Assembly: GCF_002127325.2 (NCBI RefSeq)
Contig: NC_035436.2
Location: 82,581,716-82,645,715, forward strand
Length of the DNA stretch: 64,000 bases
From: Helianthus annuus
Lineage: Eukaryota > Streptophyta > Magnoliopsida > Asterales > Asteraceae
Direction of reading: 5' to 3'
A program made the translations under genes and the position numbers. Every line of letters starts with the position of its first letter. Position 1 is the first letter of the stretch. The notes under the pieces are model-generated. The model was not told the DNA's origin. It saw only the letters and a program-made list of their open reading frames with translations, and ran no database searches. Of this stretch, positions 10,764 to 23,026 are shown piece by piece.

Positions 10764-13700
10764 TCACTGGTTTTCCCGGGGTGTCACATCATCCCCCCGT
10801 TGATTTGGAATTTCGTCCCAAAATTCTGTAGTAGTAGCTTCAGCCTCAGTAGTGGTTGCACGGTTTTCGAATAACTGGGGATACTTTTCTGTCATCTGGT
10901 CTTCGCGTTCCCAGGTGTACTCTGGGCCACGACGGGAGTTCCAACGAACTCGAACAAGAGGGATTCTCTTGTTTTTGAGGACCTTCACATCCCGGTCCAT
11001 GATCTCAACTGGTTTCTCGACGAACTGCAACCGCTCGTCGATAGTGAGTTCCTTAAAAGGAACGATAAGGGTCTCATCTGATAGGCACTTCTTCAGATTC
11101 GACACGTGAAAGACATTGTGAACTGCACCGAGTTCAGCTGGTAGGTTTAGCTTGTAGGCCACTTTGCCTATTTTCTCAACGATTTCGAACGGTCCGACAT
11201 ACCGCGGATTTAGTTTGCCCCGTCTGCCAAAACGAACCACACCCTTCCAGGGTGAGACTTTAAGTAAAACCCGGTCCCCGACCTGAAATTCCAACGGTTT
11301 CCTACGCTTATCCGCGTATGCTTTCTGACGGTCGCGTGCTGCTGCCATGCGTTGTCGTATTTGTGCAATCTTTTCCGTGGCGTCCACTACAATCTCTGGA
11401 CCCGTAATCTGACTATCCCCCACCTCTGCCCAACAGAGAGGTGACCGGCATTTACGCCCGTACAATGCCTCGAATGGAGCGGCTTGTATGCTGGTGTGAT
11501 AGCTGTTATTATATGAAAACTCCACCAGAGGGAGATGTTTTTCCCAGCCGTTGCCGAAATCAATAACACATGCCCGAAGCATGTCTTCAAGAGTTTGGAT
11601 CGTTCGCTCAGACTGCCCATCCGTCTGAGGATGATACGCTGTGCTCATGTCTAACCGTGAGCCGAAAGATTTATGCATCGCTTGCCATAGCTCTGACGTG
11701 AATCGTGCATCCCGATCTGAAATGATGGAGGTGGGCACCCCGTGCCTCGAAACAACTTCCTTAAGATAGATGTCTGCAAGAGTGGAGAACTTATCCGTTT
11801 CCTTTATAGCTAGGAAGTGTGCAGACTTGGTGAGTCGATCCACGATCACCCATATGGTATCATTTCCACGCTGGGACCTGGGTAGGCCTGTAACGAAATC
11901 CATGGAAATTTCTTCCCATTTCCACTGTGGTATCCTGGGTTGCTGAAGTAGACCCGCTGGTTTCTGGTACTCAACCTTGACTCTCGCACAAGTCAAACAT
12001 TTGCCGACGTACGTTGCGATGTGGGCTTTCATGCTTGGCCACCAGTATGTTGTTTTGAGATCGTGGTACATTTTATCCGAACCTGGATGTACCGAGTAGC
12101 GAGACTTGTGAGCTTCATCCATCACAAGTTCTCGTAAACCGCCATAAAGTGGGACCCAAATACGCCCCGTTACATAGTAGGCGCCATCTTCCTTTTGTTC
12201 CATTCGTTGCCTTGAGCCGCGTAAGGCTTCAGCCTTGACGTTTTCGGGTTTCAATGCTTCTATCTGAGCAGTTCGTATCTGTGCAGGAAGACCGGACTGA
12301 ATAGTGAGCTGCAAGGCTCGTACGCGTCTAGGTAGAGTGTCCTTCCGGCTGAGGGCGTCAGCCACAACATTGGCTTTGCATGGATGGTACTTGATGGCGC
12401 ATTCGTAATCGTTCAGTAGTTCGACCCATCTTCGTTGACGCATGTTCAAATCCTTTTGCTTAAGGATATGCTCGAGACTCCTGTGATCGGTGTAAATCGT
12501 GCACCTGGTACCGTACAGGTAGTGTCGCCATATCTTAAGCGCGAAAACAACAGCTCCCAGCTCTAAATCATGTGTCGTATAATTCCGTTCATGAACTTTG
12601 AGTTGTCGCGAAGCGTAGGCAATAACTTTATCCCGCTGCATCAATACACAGCCAAGCCCCTGTATCGACGCGTCACAATAAACCACGAAGTCATCCGTGC
12701 CCTCCGGCAATGAGAGAATAGGTGCGCTGCAAAGCCTATCCTTTAGGTACTGAAAAGCGGTCTCTTGGGAATCTCCCCAACGGTAGGTGACACCTTTCTG
12801 TGTCAGTAGCGTAAGAGGCTGTGCGATCTTGGAGAAGTCTTTTATGAATCGTCTGTAGTAACCCGCCAAACCCAAGAATTGGCGTATTTCCGTTGGTGTA
12901 CGTGGTGCAGGCCAGTTTCTGATCGAATCTACCTTGGATGGATCGACATGGATCCCATCCTTGTTCACTACGTGGCCTAGAAAGTGGACTTCACGAAGCC
13001 AGAAGTCACATTTCGAAAATTTGGCGTACAGTTGTTCCTTTCGAAGGAGTTCCAAAATCAATCGTAGGTGCTGCTCGTGCTCCTCCTGACTCTTGGAGTA
13101 AATCAGAATGTCGTCGATGAAAACAATGACGAACTTGTCTAGATAGGGTTTGCACACCCTGTTCATAAGATCCATGAATACGGCAGGCGCGTTCGTTAAC
13201 CCGAATGGCATGACAAGAAACTCGTAGTGACCGTAACGAGTTCTGAATGCGGTTTTGGAGACGTCCTCATCCCGAACTCTCAGCTGATGATAACCAGACC
13301 TTAGGTCAATCTTGGAGTAGTAACTCGACCCTTGCAACTGGTCGAATAAGTCGTCAATGCGTGGAAGAGGATAACGGTTCTTCACTGTGACCTTGTTGAG
13401 TTCACGGTAGTCGATGCACATTCTGAACGTACCGTCTTTCTTCTTCACAAATAACACTGGAGCTCCCCAAGGCGAAGAGCTTGGACGAATAAAGCCCTTT
13501 TCCAAGAGCTCTTGTAGTTGCTTTGACAGTTCTTCCAGCTCGGTTGGAGCTAAACGATACGGTGCGCGGGCTATCGGTGCTGCTCCAGGAGCTAACTCAA
13601 TCTGGAACTCGACTTGGCGATGAGGTGGTAAACCGGGTAAATCTTCAGGAAACACCTGAGGAAAGTCACGTACAACTGGAATATCCTCCAGCTTCTTTTC

Positions 13701-15500
13701 CTTTGTTGATGCGTCAGTGACAAGTGCCAGAATTGCAGTGTGCCCCTTTCGTAAACATTTCTGCGCCTTTAAGAAGGAGATGATGCCAACCACAGCACCA
13801 CTCCTGTCGCCTTGAACTTCGAGAGGTTCTCGACTAGAACGAGGAATACGAATGACCTTTTCCTTGCATAAAATCTCTGTGTGATGTTGGGATAACCAAT
13901 CCATACCGATGACAACGTCGAAGCTACCCAAAACTATGGGTATAAGATCAATCGAGAAGGTCTGACCAGCTAAAACGATGCTACAACCCTTGATTATGTG
14001 TGCGGCTTCTACACTTTTACCATTTGCTAACTCTACGACATGTTTAGTGTTTAGGGGTGTTGGTGTACGTTTTAACAGTTTACTCATTTTCAAGGACATA
14101 TAACTTGTATCAGCACCCGAATCAAATAAGACAGTAACATAAATATCGTCGAGAAGAAACTTACCCATAACCACGTTGGGATCATTCATGGCGTCGCCCC
14201 GACCCAATACAAAAGCACGACCCCGAGCTTCGTTCCCATTGTTATTTCCCCCGTTGTTGTTGTTATTGTTCCCGTTGCCCTGGTTGTTGTTGTTGTTGCG
14301 ATTCTGGTTCTGGTTCAATTGAGGGCAATCACGTTTGTAGTGGCCTTCAGCCCCACACTGGAAACATCCCCGGTTTCCACGCTGTGGCTGCTGCTGGTTC
14401 TGTGGAGCTGGCGGTGGGAGTTGCTGGTTCTGATTTGCTGGCCGTGAGCTTCTACAATCCTTTGCCTCATGACCCGGCTTGAGGCATCTTTGACAACGTT
14501 CCCTGCGACATCTTCCACTGTGGTGTTTGTTGCACCTATTACACCACGGGTGGGTTCCCCGATATCCACTCTGTCCCTGACTGCCTGACGACTGCTGATT
14601 CGAACTCTGGTAGTCGTTGGTGCGACGCTGCTGCGCTTGAGACTGAACAGAAACTGATCCCTTGCTGGAATCCCCATCCCACTTTCTTTTGTTCTCGCTG
14701 GGTGTGGCAGAAGTAGTAGCTGGAGTAGTAGTAGCAGTAGTGGTAGCACTGATGCGTTTTGGCAGCTTGTTCTGATCCACTGCCTGATCGGTGAGTCGAT
14801 GAGTAAGACGCTGAATGTCTTGGATGTTGTTGAGGTTAGCCGACGTCACGTGGCTCTGAATCTCTGGCGCAAGCCCCTTGAGGTACAACTCAATGCGCTT
14901 GACTGGAGGGTCCACCATCGTTGGACATAAGATGGCCAGTTCGTTTGACCATTTCGTGTAAGCCTCAATCTCTGACCCCGTCATCTTCAAGTGGTATAGC
15001 TCATTCTCCAACTTGTGAATGTCGTCTCGTGTGCAGTACTCACGTTTAATCAATTCCTTGAAATCCTCCCAAGGTGTGGCGTTAGCAGCTGCCAACCCTA
15101 GGATCTGCACTTGCGCGTTCCACCAGGTGAGCGCAATCCCTTCCAACGTGCCAGTGGCATACTTGACCCTGCGAGCCTCAGGGCATTCGCACATTTCAAA
15201 CACTGACTCTAGCTTCTCAAACCAATGGAGGAGTCCCACTGCCCCCTCGGTGCCACTGAAAGTACTTGGACGACAGTCCATGAAGTTCTTGAAAGTGCAG
15301 ACAGGCTGCTGCGCGTGTTGACCTATTGTGTACGAATAGGACAAAGTTAAATACAAGAGTTAATGTAGGATCTAAAGATCCTAATGTGAGTCTATACTGC
15401 AGGGTATACTACCTGCTTGAGCAGCTGCAAGTGCCGCAGCAACTTGAGCTTGAACGAGAGCCTCTAGCTGGGCTTGAGTCATGTTAATTCGTCCAGACAT
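10764..15500 (-). CDS. Gag-Pol polyprotein of Tekay-type chromovirus (two exons)
   Basis: This is the element A polyprotein. The main frame (15356-10764, 1530 codons) is open throughout. In that numbering: a retrotransposon gag domain (about 20-200), CCHC knuckles at about 287-300 ([14 protein letters not shown]) and 329-343, an Asn-rich linker, the aspartic protease LFDSGADTS (Asp412), reverse transcriptase with FIDD (748-749), RNase H (about 885-1010), integrase with an HHCC finger (about 1085-1125) and Asp1153, Asp1214, Glu1250 (D,D35E), and a chromodomain (about 1446-1495, ending near EYTWERED). The true N-terminus is probably [11 protein letters not shown] at 15500, joined by a 90-bp intron (15323-15412) that keeps the frame as AAQAG-QHAQQ. 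All catalytic residues are present, so it may be functional. Part of the 3' end may be untranslated. Confidence 0.93.
10787..10825 (-). other. Second PPT/LTR-start-like module in element A
   Basis: In element sense a variant of the hairpin (TTTTGGGACGAAATTCC) is followed by GGGGGGATGATGTGACACCCC. This looks like another hairpin, PPT and LTR start about 110 bp before the real border. The LTR pair does not begin here, so it is a relic or duplicate. Confidence 0.55.
15323..15412 (-). other. Putative 90-bp intron in gag
   Basis: In sense, GCAG|GTAGTATACC forms the donor and ACACAATAG|GTCAAC the acceptor, with a pyrimidine-rich stretch before the AG. The insert holds in-frame stops (for example TAG in TTAGGATCTTTAG). 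Removing exactly 90 bp fuses the N-terminal Ala/Gln helix to the gag domain in frame. The alternative is a start inside the insert, giving the less gag-like MYLTLSYSY leader. Confidence 0.65.
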
Positions 15501-15806
15501 GATCTTCATAGCAAATGCAACATAAGTTAGAGAGGTTCGCAAATAGGGCGATGACAGAAGAGTGTAAGCACATAGGGGTTCTCATGTAACGACGTATAGT
15601 AAGCAATGTAATCTAGCATACTACGAGCAAAGTCCTATGCAGTTCTAGCAAGCAGGTAATAAACATAAACCTTATTACCTAGGATGTCGAGTCTTGCACG
15701 TGGAGCGAAGCGTCGTTGTGGATCGTTGAGAGCACTGTTCTGGTTATAGTCTGGTTTTAATAAAAACGTTTTTCCCATATTAAAACCAAGTTCACTATAA
15801 CCAATG

Positions 15807-15819
15807 GCTCTGATACCAA
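15807..15819 (-). promoter_or_regulatory. Primer-binding site, tRNA-iMet type (element A)
   Basis: In sense TGGTATCAGAGCC lies 3 bases inside the 5' LTR border. It is the classic complement of the initiator Met tRNA 3' end used by plant LTR elements. Confidence 0.95.
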
Positions 15820-15822
15820 TCT

Positions 15823-18051
15823 GTCACACCCCCAAAATCCACACGCGGAGTACCACCGCTTGGAGGCGTGACATGACCAGGATCAAGCCATCAATCATAT
15901 TGAACATAGCATAATATAATTAAGATAGTTCGTAAAACCCAATTCAATACAATTGATGTTCTAAACCAAACATAGTATCAATAGCGGAAGCATAATTATG
16001 AAAATCCAAAGTAAAGTTATAAGTTCAATTGTTTAATATAATGTCTACGATCCGAATCCCACAACGACCCGCTCCTCCTTGTGCAAGCTCCATAAGTACC
16101 TAAGGTCCTGCAAGGCATGCAGCAGAGAGTCAACAACTAGTTGAGCGAGTTCACAGTTAACAGTTCAGTAATAGTATAGTGTGAGTAATAGTATGTTCAT
16201 TCGTTTATATCACGTGTCATATTTCCATCGCGGCCTCCCAGGCAGGTATGCGAAGATGTTAGGGGATGTTCCTCCCAAGTATTCTAGACTAGGTTTATTT
16301 GTATCGCGGCCTACCAGGCAGGTGTGCGAAGATTAGTAAGTTCAGTTCGCGGCCTTCCTAAGGCAGGTGTGCGAAGTCAGTCATAATATTGCGGCCAACC
16401 CTTGGCAGGTGTGCGAAGATCAGTTCAATAGGTGTTACTAGTCTAGTCGGTTCGTATTCGTTAGGTTCTACCATCTGAGTATACACAACAATCCATCCAA
16501 TCCCATTCCCACCCGGGAACCCATGCCTTGAATGTGTGAACTCACCTTGGTTTGCTCGGTATGCTAAAGTTAAGTGCTCACAATTTATCAGTCAAGTCCA
16601 ATATTATGCACGTATGTTCAGTCAGTACATGTTCGTAATGTTTCTCATGCAACTTGCATCACAGTATTATCACAAAGTGTGTTTGGCAGTTAATCATCAT
16701 ATATCACGTAAGCAGTTAATCAAGTTCGTGCAATTCCAGCTTTACATAAATGTTTCTCACAGTTTGTTCTAACATGTGTATTCGTTAATATACATGACAA
16801 AGTTAACCACTTAACAGGATTATCATACACAACAGGAATAGTAAACTGACAGAGTTTGACAACTAGTAGAGTTAACAGAAGTAACGGATCACTGCTCAGG
16901 ATGTATGACTAAAACACATGCAACGAAATCATATTCTGGCGAAATCACACAAGGCATGGCGAAAACACTTAGTGGGCGAAAACACTTTTGGGCCGAAAAT
17001 ACTAGATGGGCCGAAATCACTTATAGCCGAAAACCATTGGGCCGAAATCACTTAGGGCCGAAAACACTTTTGTGTTTTCGTTGAGAACAGGGATTTCGTG
17101 GGGGGGGGGGTTTCATCGGCTACATCGCTTACCATCATCATCAGTTACGTTAAACACAGAAGACATAATGATCATCTACAATACGCCGACTTCATCATAT
17201 AATCATTCAGTCATATTAATTTATGCGATCATCCATACATACAAAGCATTAATACGAAATCATTCAATCCTGAATTCATATGATTATTATACATTAAATT
17301 GAATATACGTTGAGATCTATCCAAATATTATCACAACATCAGATCTATTCCTCATGATTCATGACAGAAACATCCAATCCACCTATTCATTATTATGCTA
17401 TCACTCGATCATGTTTATTACACGAAACCGTATTCAATCACCTAATACCGTATCCAACATGAATCAAAACATCACATAAAATCACAGAATCATGATTTCA
17501 ATTTCACAATATACGATGATAACAGACAATCAATCCCGAGCGGGTTAGACACTAACCGAGATACAAAGCCAACAGGTTGATTCAGAAGAAAGGTTCCAAA
17601 GGATTGCAGTCGTTGGCACTCCGTTGAAGAGGTGTTCTAGGGTTTTCGATTAAACTCTAGTAGTAGAGGTTATAACAGAATGCTATAGTTCGCTACTGGG
17701 CCAAAGCCCAGTTCCTGTTTTCGCCAGCCCATATTCAGACGAAAACACCAAGGTGTTTTCACCAAATGGTGTTTTCGTGGGGTAAAGGTATTTGGCAAGG
17801 GAGGTATTTTCGGCTAGAGCTCCATGTTTACTAATAACTATACTACTCACATAACGTACACTAGCAAATATACAACTGTATATCCATAAAGACACGTATG
17901 TTGCACACAAATAAAACATATCATTCATAACACGATTTATCATATTACAAACGTGTTCCGTTGCGAAACAACTAGTCGTGTAAACAAACAATCCAAACAA
18001 TAACGTGTAATAAATGCGAAGATAGAAATCGTGGAAATTCGAGTTGTCACA
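15823..18051 (-). repeat. Element A 5' LTR
   Basis: 2229 bp, nearly identical to 8458-10687. It is followed on the right by the target duplication TGTCT at 18052-18056. On the minus strand it carries the promoter for the polyprotein; I did not fix a TATA box. Confidence 0.95.
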
Positions 18052-18056
18052 TGTCT

Positions 18057-18740
18057 CGCCCTCGTCAGAACTTCTCTGGTCTCTCTACTGTACAGAAGTA
18101 CTGACCTGTTCACCAGGAAGTCTGGCGTTGAAAAACTTAAGGATGATCTCAGTATACTCACCTGCTACGATGAACTGTTGTGCTTACCTTGATCGCGGGG
18201 GTATGCCTTGGAATGGGACACACAGATGTTTCAATATAATTCTACCTAAAGCGTATCACAAAGCTAAAATTTGAAGATTGAGCGTTAGATTTAAGAGGAC
18301 AACCACATTAACAATCGCGTGGACCAGTCCAAGTAAGCGAAGAACAGAAAAATGTTCCTTAATTGGTTCGAAAACGATTTTGATCCCATGGCAGGTTCTC
18401 CCTATATTACTCCTCCATTAGTTTTCTATTATTAATTTGTTTTGTTTTGATTATCTTTTTGCTAAAAAAGGTTGCTCGGTTAGTTGGATCGTTGATTTTG
18501 AGAAAGATGTTTTCTATCCTGAAAATGCAAAACATTAAGGTAATAATCTGGCCCACTATTTCGGATTGGGGCCTACTGTTTCGGATAAAACGAATCAGAT
18601 CCGGCCTATTGCTCTCGAATGTAATTCGGACCATTGTTCCGAGTTGGGGCCTGGCAGTTTGATCTCGGCCCAACCCGAAACTCTATAAATTGTCAGCCAT
18701 TTCTCTTTCAAGTCACAATTCGGACTAATCGCATCTTCTA
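18057..18740 (+). mobile_element. copia 3' region, second segment (after element A)
   Basis: This continues the sequence broken at 8457 once element A and one TGTCT copy are removed. No ORF is supported. A TATA-like CTCTATAAATT at about 18681 precedes a leader-like stretch, so part of this may belong to another LTR. No terminal border was found, so the right edge is uncertain. Confidence 0.45.
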
Positions 18741-18746
18741 ATCATT

Positions 18747-19160
18747 TTGGAATCCCTCGTTATCCTCTCGAATCTCTTATTCGAATTACAAGGTTTGCAA
18801 GTTTCTACACTTTTCAAACCAAAGCCTTTGAATGCCGCAGCTGCCGAAGAACATGACGAGCAACTCATGAGTGTTGCTGCTAAAACTGAGATAGAAGCTG
18901 AAGTGTTAAAGATGAATGAAGAAGAATCTAACAACGTCAGTGATGTGGAAGTGATTGTCTCTGAGAATGCTGAAGAACCCGTTTGAAAATCAACGTTAAT
19001 GACTGCAGAAATCCTACAAGCCCTGATTGAATCCTTGAAGGATAGTGTCAGAAACCCTCCTTCCGTATCTATTCCCAAGATTGAAGATAATTCGACAAAT
19101 GATGCTGAACAGGCATCCAACAAAAAGGATGAAGAACCAAAACAGTTCCTGATTTTTGTT
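18747..19160 (+). pseudogene. Unrecognised acidic ORF remnant
   Basis: An 80-codon open stretch (18747-18986) ends in TGA. The same frame then reads on for about 55 more codons (TAEILQALIESLKDSVRNPP...), so it looks like one reading frame broken by a stop. The product is Glu-, Asn- and Val-rich with an Ala block and no motif I recognise. It could be the 3' ORF sometimes carried by long copia elements or a captured gene fragment. I do not assign a function. Confidence 0.35.
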
Positions 19161-19275
19161 CTACTGGCCCAAGCTTAGAACCAGAGCCTATTATGCCCAC
19201 TGCTCCACAAGTCACTGCTGCTACTCAAGAAACAAGCACACAAGATCTCGATATTGACCGTAGAAGTTTGGTATG

Positions 19276-20612
19276 GATAGTTTAATAAGCATTTCAGGAA
19301 TTGTAGTCATTCTTTAGGTGCCGTCATGCATAGTATTCTAAGTTAAATGGTGGTTTCTTTTACTTTATCTGTGGTAATGCTAATTGCTAGAGAAATATTA
19401 AGTTTGTTCTTCAACAACGATGAGTATCGCTGCAAAGCGCGGGTGGGAATAAGCGGTTGGCGTAGGTGGAAGGTGCTGTCAGTAGGCAGGCGTGTCTGGA
19501 AGCTCCTTTGAAGACTAGAGTGACAAGGGTGATGGTAGAACAGACGGAGAATGATTCCAGGAAGCCTACATTGTAAGTTTTTTTTTTTTTAACCATTTAA
19601 TCACTTATTAAATCGTGGTTCAGGGGTCGATGCAACTATCATTTCAGATTACATATTTTGTAGCTAGCAATTCAAATGACTAAAAGGATTCATCAACCTA
19701 TGTGACCGAGGATATGTTAATATGAGAGACATATGTTTAGATGTTTATTTGGGTTGGTTAGCCTGTAGACTCCAAGGAGAGGCAAAGTGCTTTTGAAATC
19801 GGGCATGTACCTGTTTAGCATATTTTCTATCAGTAATATTGCAAGCTTATTTTTGTTGTCTAATATGTTTTTATCGAAAGATATCGGAATACATAAGAGT
19901 TTGCTGCATCTCTAGATGGGATAGCCCCATATGTACAGAGTTACATAAGGAAACCAACCCAACTTCTTTACAACATTTTTCTCATGGGATCCTGCAAAAG
20001 CCAATGCATGTTTTTATTTCTTATTTTGTTAATATTGTTCGCTTTAATATGGGTTTATTTGATTAATTTGCAAATATGTATGCTCTTGAAGTTAGAGGTG
20101 GCAAAACGAAAGCGAAGAGACGAAAGATCGGATTGTAGGCTAGATTTAAGGTCTACCAGTTTCTTGATTCTACTCCACTTTCGGATTGGCTTAGTGTTAC
20201 ATCTATCAACTAACTGAGCTTCCTTAGCTGACTGGACTTTCAGCGCTGAGTTTCAAGACAAGGCGAGTTACAAGATTAAAGAGTGTATGCTCTTAAACGC
20301 TTATGCCGCTACGAAGCGGGGATAAATCAGATGTATTCTTTTGATTATATCACAATATTATTTATTTATTTTTTCCCTATCGGTTGTTATAACGAGTGCC
20401 AGTACCATAACAAAACGATATGATACCGACCAAATTCCCGCGTTTGATCCTGCCACTTAGCGCGTTGAGTCTCTGGCGCAAAGCGCCGGTTTGATACCAC
20501 TAGTTTTGTTTAAATAACTGTTTTTTTTTTCCTGCAATTTAAAATTTAGAATAAACTTTTTTAAGTAATTTGGAGGGTCATAATGAACTAGAAGGAGCTA
20601 CATATAGGTGGT
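19276..20612 (+). repeat. Tandem duplication, copy 1
   Basis: It matches 21007-22833 from ATAGTTTAATAA to GGAGCTACATATAGG at about 95% by eye, but lacks about 450 bp present in copy 2 (21140-21595). It contains an exon-like block (about 19430-19571) ending at a GTAAGTTTT donor, a second open block near 20090-20220, and a Helitron-like 3' end. No intact gene is seen. Confidence 0.85.
20475..20503 (+). mobile_element. Helitron-like 3' terminus (+), copy 1
   Basis: A GGCGC-AAA-GCGCC hairpin is followed 12 bases later by CTAG, with T next, matching the Helitron rule (short hairpin, then CTRR at an A/T junction). The terminal GATACCACTAG is shared with the ends at 22701 and 24035. The 5' TC end was not located. 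Confidence 0.6.
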
Positions 20613-21006
20613 TTTGTAGAATGTATAAGTGGGTGGGTGGTCAAAGGGTTAATGGGTGGGTGGTTAAAGGGTTTTGTAGAAAGCAATTGGTGAGTCGGCA
20701 GCAATTTTTGTAGAAAGCAATGGGTCGGCAGCAATGTTGAGTGACGGCAGGAAACAAAAGAAAGGAGAAACAGGGTAAGAGGGAGGGCGAGAAACTGAAA
20801 GGGAGGTGAGGGAGTAGGACCGCCGGTTTGGCTGATACCATGTAAAACTCAATCTCTCGAATTATAAAAACACAATACGCTTACAATATATAGAGATACA
20901 AAAAACCTATACTAGGAAGCCAAATAATACAAATTTAATACAATTAATACACATAATCGTAGAGACGATTTCGTAAACCATTAGCATGATTTACGTTATG
21001 CTTTTA
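20613..21006. other. Spacer between duplication copies
   Basis: This holds short GTGGGTGGTCAAAGGGTT-type repeats near 20630-20670, a duplicated TTTGTAGAAAGCAAT unit, then AT-rich sequence. No gene is seen. Confidence 0.5.
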
Positions 21007-22833
21007 GATAGTTTAATAAACATTTCAGGAATTGTAGTCATTCTTTAGATGCTGTCATGTATTATGTATAGTATTCTAAGTTAAATGTTGGTTTCTTTTA
21101 CTTTATCGGTGGTAATATTGCTGATTGCTAGAGAAGTATTAATGGCTTGCCAAATGGGTGTTGAGGTATTCTTTAATTTCATATGGTCACCACTTCAACA
21201 GGCTACTAATATGATGCTTTTTTTTCCAGGTTCATAGTCCAAGTTGTTTATTTTAAACAAGGGTTAAGAAGCAAAGTCACCAACCCATTTCGGTACATGG
21301 CTATTTTATACGCCAAACACATTCATATGTGAATATCAAAAAGTTATGCAAATTTTCGTATGGTATTTTTTTATTACAACAAAAAAATAATCAGTTCAAC
21401 GAATTAGTAATTGTTAAACATCTGTTTTGCTATAATAGAATATACTTTATAAACTTACATTTAAGACAAAACTTAATCAGTATCTAGACCATTCAGAAAT
21501 GCAGAAAAAGTTTCGTGTTATATATTAATGGTTGTTTTATTTCCATTGCTGAAAAGGTTTCGTGTTATATATTAATGGTTGTTTTATTTCCATTAAGTTT
21601 GTTCTTCAACAACGATGAGTACTTCTGCAAAGCGCGGGTGGGAATAAGCGGTTGGTGTAGGTGGAAGGTGCTGTCAGTAGGCAGGCGTGTCTAGAAGCTC
21701 CTTTGAAGACTGGAGTGACAACGGTGATGGTAGAATAGATGGAGAATGATACCAGGAAGCCTACATTGTAAGTTTTTAAACCATTTAATCACTTATTATC
21801 TTTGTGTAAATCGTGGTTCAGGGGTCGATGCAGTTATCATTTCAGATTACATATTTTGTAGCTAGCAATTCAAATGACTAAAAGGGTTCATCAACCTGTG
21901 TGACCGAGGATATGTTAATACGAGAGACACATGTTGAGATGTTTGTTTGGGTTGGTTAGCCTGTAGACTCCAAGGAAAGGCAAAGTGCTTTTGAAATCGG
22001 GCACGTACCTGTTTAGCATATTTTCTATCAGTAATATTGCAAGCTTATTTTTGTTGTCTAATATGTTTTTATCGAAAGGTATCGGAATACATAAGAGTTT
22101 GCTGCATCTCTAGATGGGATAGCCCCATATGTACAGAGTTACAGAAGGAAAGCAACCCAACTTCTTTACAACATTTTTCTCATGGGATCCTGCAAAAGCC
22201 AATGCATGTTCTTATTTCTTATTTTGTTAATATTGTTCGCTCATAATATGGATTTATTTGATTAATTTGCAACTACGTATGCTCTTGAAGTTAGAGGTGG
22301 CAAAACGCAAGCGAAGAGACGAAAGATCGGATTGTAGGCTAGATTTAAGGTCTGTCAGTTTCTTGGTTCTACTCCACTTTCGGATTGGCTTAGTGTTACA
22401 TCTATCAACTAACTCAGCTTCCTTAGCTGACTAGGCTTTTAGCGTAGAGTTTGAAGACAAGGCGAGTTACAAGACTAAATAGTGTATGCTCTTAAACGCT
22501 TATACCGCTACCAAGTGGGGGTAAATCAGATGTATTCTTTTGATTGTATCACAATCTTTTTTATTTATTTTTCCCTACCGGTTGTTATAACGAGTGCCTA
22601 TACCATAACAAAACGATACGATACCGACCAAATTCCCGTGTTTGATACCGCCACGTAGCGCATTGAATCTCTGGCGTAACGCACCGGTTTGATACCACTA
22701 GTTTGTTTAAATAACTGTTTTTTTTTTCTTGGGTAAAGGAATAACTGTTTTTTTTTTCTGCAATTTAAAATTTAGAATAAACTTTTTTAAGTAATTTGGA
22801 GGGCCATAATGAACTAGAAGGAGCTACATATAG
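21007..22833 (+). repeat. Tandem duplication, copy 2
   Basis: Second copy of 19276-20612, with about 450 bp of extra sequence at 21140-21595. The extra part includes a 43-bp unit repeated at about 21506 and 21548. Its right edge runs into the 5' flank of the HSP20-like gene, so copy 1 also carries a short piece of that flank (about 20570-20612). Confidence 0.85.
22673..22701 (+). mobile_element. Helitron-like 3' terminus (+), copy 2
   Basis: Same terminus as 20475-20503. The hairpin has decayed (GGCGTAACGCACC) but the end GATACCACTAG followed by T is kept. Confidence 0.5.
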
Positions 22834-23026
22834 GCGTAGGGTTTCACAGAATCTAGTAAAGACCAACTTTTAATGATCTATATCAATTGGTTACATTCTC
22901 CTTTGCATTCAACCCAACGTTTATAAGATTTTTATTCTCCAAAATCTATACAATTATTCTTCCAGTCACCATCATCTCTACAAATTAACCGATCAACACT
23001 CCCAGTTCTTCATTACATCGATTGCG

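Larger units (their letters stand above)
8458..18051 (-). mobile_element. Ty3/gypsy chromovirus (Tekay-type), element A, near intact
   Basis: This is a complete LTR retrotransposon on the minus strand, about 9.6 kb. LTRs at 8458-10687 and 15823-18051 are about 2.23 kb each, begin TGTCACACC and end GTTGTCACA. TGTCT flanks both sides (8453-8457 and 18052-18056), a perfect 5-bp target duplication. A tRNA-iMet primer site lies next to the 5' LTR (right side). The single gag-pol frame has every domain, including a C-terminal chromodomain, which places it among chromoviruses, probably Tekay/Del. By eye the LTRs differ at only about 20 positions (about 1%), so insertion is recent. It lies inside the decayed copia of 3267-8457 and 18057 onward. 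Confidence 0.95.

Noticed and set aside
15807..15819. tRNA-like sequences at the primer sites (also 39024 and 45239)
   Set aside because: They are 12-13-base complements to the tRNA-iMet 3' end, not tRNA genes; no cloverleaf around them.
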